The notes beneath the pieces were generated by a model, which did no database searches, was not told the DNA's origin, and saw only the letters and a program-made list of their open reading frames with translations. The position numbers and the translations under genes were made by a program. DNA of 6,549 nt, taken from assembly GCA_003670425.1 (NCBI GenBank), contig QWRL01000019.1, forward strand, positions 1 to 6,549, given 5' to 3'. The stretch is from Chloroflexota bacterium (GTDB taxonomy: Bacteria > Chloroflexota > Anaerolineae > Anaerolineales > UBA11657). Each line of letters starts with the position of its first letter. Positions within the stretch are counted from its first letter, which is position 1. Shown piece after piece: positions 5,539 to 6,549 of the stretch.

Positions 5539-5574
5539 CAGCCTGCTCCTTGCGCGGCATGCACCCTAAGTGAA

Positions 5575-5591
5575 TGCGGCCAAATGCCGCA
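5575..5591 (-). repeat. Hairpin just after the epimerase stop
   Basis: TGCGGC (5575-5580) and GCCGCA (5586-5591) form a perfect 6-bp stem with a 5-nt loop, starting 4 nt beyond the epimerase stop codon on the minus strand. No T-tract follows in either direction. It is more likely an mRNA-stabilising or processing hairpin than a terminator, which agrees with read-through toward the esterase. Confidence 0.4.
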
Positions 5592-5595
5592 CAGC

Positions 5596-6516
5596 TCAGC
5601 CCAGCAAATCTTGAAGTGCTGCGCGCACTTCGGAAAATTTGAACTTGTAGCCGGCTGCCTGCAGCGCTGCCGGCATCACCCGCTGCCCGTCAAGTATAAC
5701 CGTGGCAACTTCCCCGAATGCCAGCTGAAAAGCAAAACGCGGCACCGGCAGCAGCGAAGGACGGTGCAGCACAGAACCAAGGGCGCTGCCAAACTGTGCG
5801 TTGGTGACGGGCTGCGGGGCGGTCAGATTGAAGGCACCGCTTGCGCTGCGCTCCTCAATTAAGAAACGCAGCGCGCCAAGCAGGTCCGCCATGTGAATCC
5901 AGGAAAAGTACTGTTTCCCACTGCCGAAAGGGCCGCCAGCAAATAGCCGGTACGGCAGCAAGAACCGTGGCAATACACCGCCGGTTGCATTTAGCGGCAG
6001 GCCAATGCGGGCAATTACGCGGCGCACACCCAAACCCGCAAGCTCATCCGTGCTGGCTTCCCAGTCACGGCACACTTGCGCCATAAAATCAGAGCCGGAC
6101 GGGCTGCGCTCGGTGAATTGCTCGGCATCGCCAGTACCGTAAAAACCAACCGCCGATCCTTGCACCACCACCGCCGGCTTCTCACGGGCCGCCCGGACTG
6201 CAGCCATCACTGCCTGCCCAGACTGCACCCGACTGCGCATGATCAGCTCCTTCCTTTGCACCGACCAGCGCCGCGGGAAAAAAGAATCGCCAGCGATACT
6301 CTCGCCGGCCAGGTGAACAACTGCTGTGTCTGCATCAACCAGATGGCCCCACCCGGCTGCGCTGACGGCATCCCACTTTACGCTCTGCACGCCCGCAGCA
6401 AAACGCGCCGTGCCCGGCGAGCGGCTGAGGGCAATCACCGTATGGCCGCTGGCCAGCAACAAACTGCTCAACGCCTGCCCAATGAATCCGCTCCCGCCCG
6501 TAATGATGATCCGCAT
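5596..6516 (-). CDS. TIGR01777-family NAD(P)-binding epimerase-like protein
   Basis: The 306-aa product is an extended short-chain dehydrogenase/epimerase-fold protein of the YfcH/SulA-like TIGR01777 family, whose exact reaction is unsettled. The N-terminal Rossmann motif TGGSGFIG (6-13) binds NAD(P). Family signatures follow in order: HLAGESI (68-74), SAVGFYG (121-127), RIGLPL (170-175), the GSGKQYFSWIHMAD stretch (198-211) and FNLTAP (229-234). The C-terminal 50 residues (about 253-302) match the DUF1731 tail, including the usual 'G..R..P..L..AGY.F.F' pattern. Length is normal and the gene is complete. The ATG at 6516 has a GGGAG Shine-Dalgarno (6529-6525 on the minus strand) 8 nt upstream. 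It probably heads a leftward operon with the small ORF and the esterase. Its promoter lies at or beyond the right edge; CATTAT near 6532-6537 could be a -10. Confidence 0.94.
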   Translation of the reverse strand: MRIIITGGSGFIGQALSSLLLASGHTVIALSRSPGTARFAAGVQSVKWDAVSAAGWGHLVDADTAVVHLAGESIAGDSFFPRRWSVQRKELIMRSRVQSGQAVMAAVRAAREKPAVVVQGSAVGFYGTGDAEQFTERSPSGSDFMAQVCRDWEASTDELAGLGVRRVIARIGLPLNATGGVLPRFLLPYRLFAGGPFGSGKQYFSWIHMADLLGALRFLIEERSASGAFNLTAPQPVTNAQFGSALGSVLHRPSLLPVPRFAFQLAFGEVATVILDGQRVMPAALQAAGYKFKFSEVRAALQDLLG

Positions 6517-6549
6517 TTAGATTGCTCCCGCGATAATGTTGATTGGTCA

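Noticed and set aside
1..6549. Search by eye for tRNA, rRNA, tmRNA, SRP RNA, riboswitch or CRISPR repeats
   Set aside because: No cloverleaf with a convincing T-loop, no known RNA core motif and no spaced direct repeats were seen on either strand.

Overview
The window is about 6.5 kb of GC-rich (roughly 60% by eye) bacterial chromosome. It most resembles a member of the Chloroflexota, probably Anaerolineae-like. The clues are an LprG/LppX-type lipoprotein with a Thr/Pro linker, a ClpS with the '(V/L)HNDDVTP ... AHTSGVA' signature, and frequent GTG starts with weak Shine-Dalgarno (SD) sites. The taxonomic call is inference. There is no transposase, integrase, phage gene, CRISPR array, rRNA or recognisable tRNA.

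Layout. Bases 1-405 hold no gene I can defend. At 406-498 (+) a 30-codon ORF for a single-pass membrane peptide has a good SD and is followed by an intrinsic terminator at 565-596. clpS (637-999, -) and a lipoprotein gene (1033-1743, +) are divergent, 33 bp apart. The lipoprotein gene converges on a SET-domain methyltransferase gene (1837-2421, -) with a perfect bidirectional terminator between them. A 411-bp gap (2422-2832) holds promoter-like AT-rich DNA at both ends and a cluster of inverted repeats in the middle. Next come rdgB (2833-3444, +) and holB, DNA polymerase III delta' (3627-4853, +). From the right edge leftwards run a TIGR01777-type NAD(P)-binding epimerase gene (5596-6516, -), a gap with a small SD-supported ORF (5356-5538, -) and a phospholipase/carboxylesterase gene (4653-5309, -). 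The 3' end of the esterase gene overlaps the 3' end of holB by 201 bp.

Functionally this is mostly housekeeping: N-degron delivery to ClpAP/ClpCP, lipoprotein/glycolipid handling, nucleotide-pool sanitation next to a replication clamp-loader subunit, and a possible SDR-esterase operon. I see no convincing undescribed multi-gene system. The points most worth a second look are the small membrane ORF with its own terminator, the inverted-repeat cluster at 2484-2640, the small ORFs between the epimerase and esterase genes, and the delta' C-terminal tail encoded antisense to the esterase.
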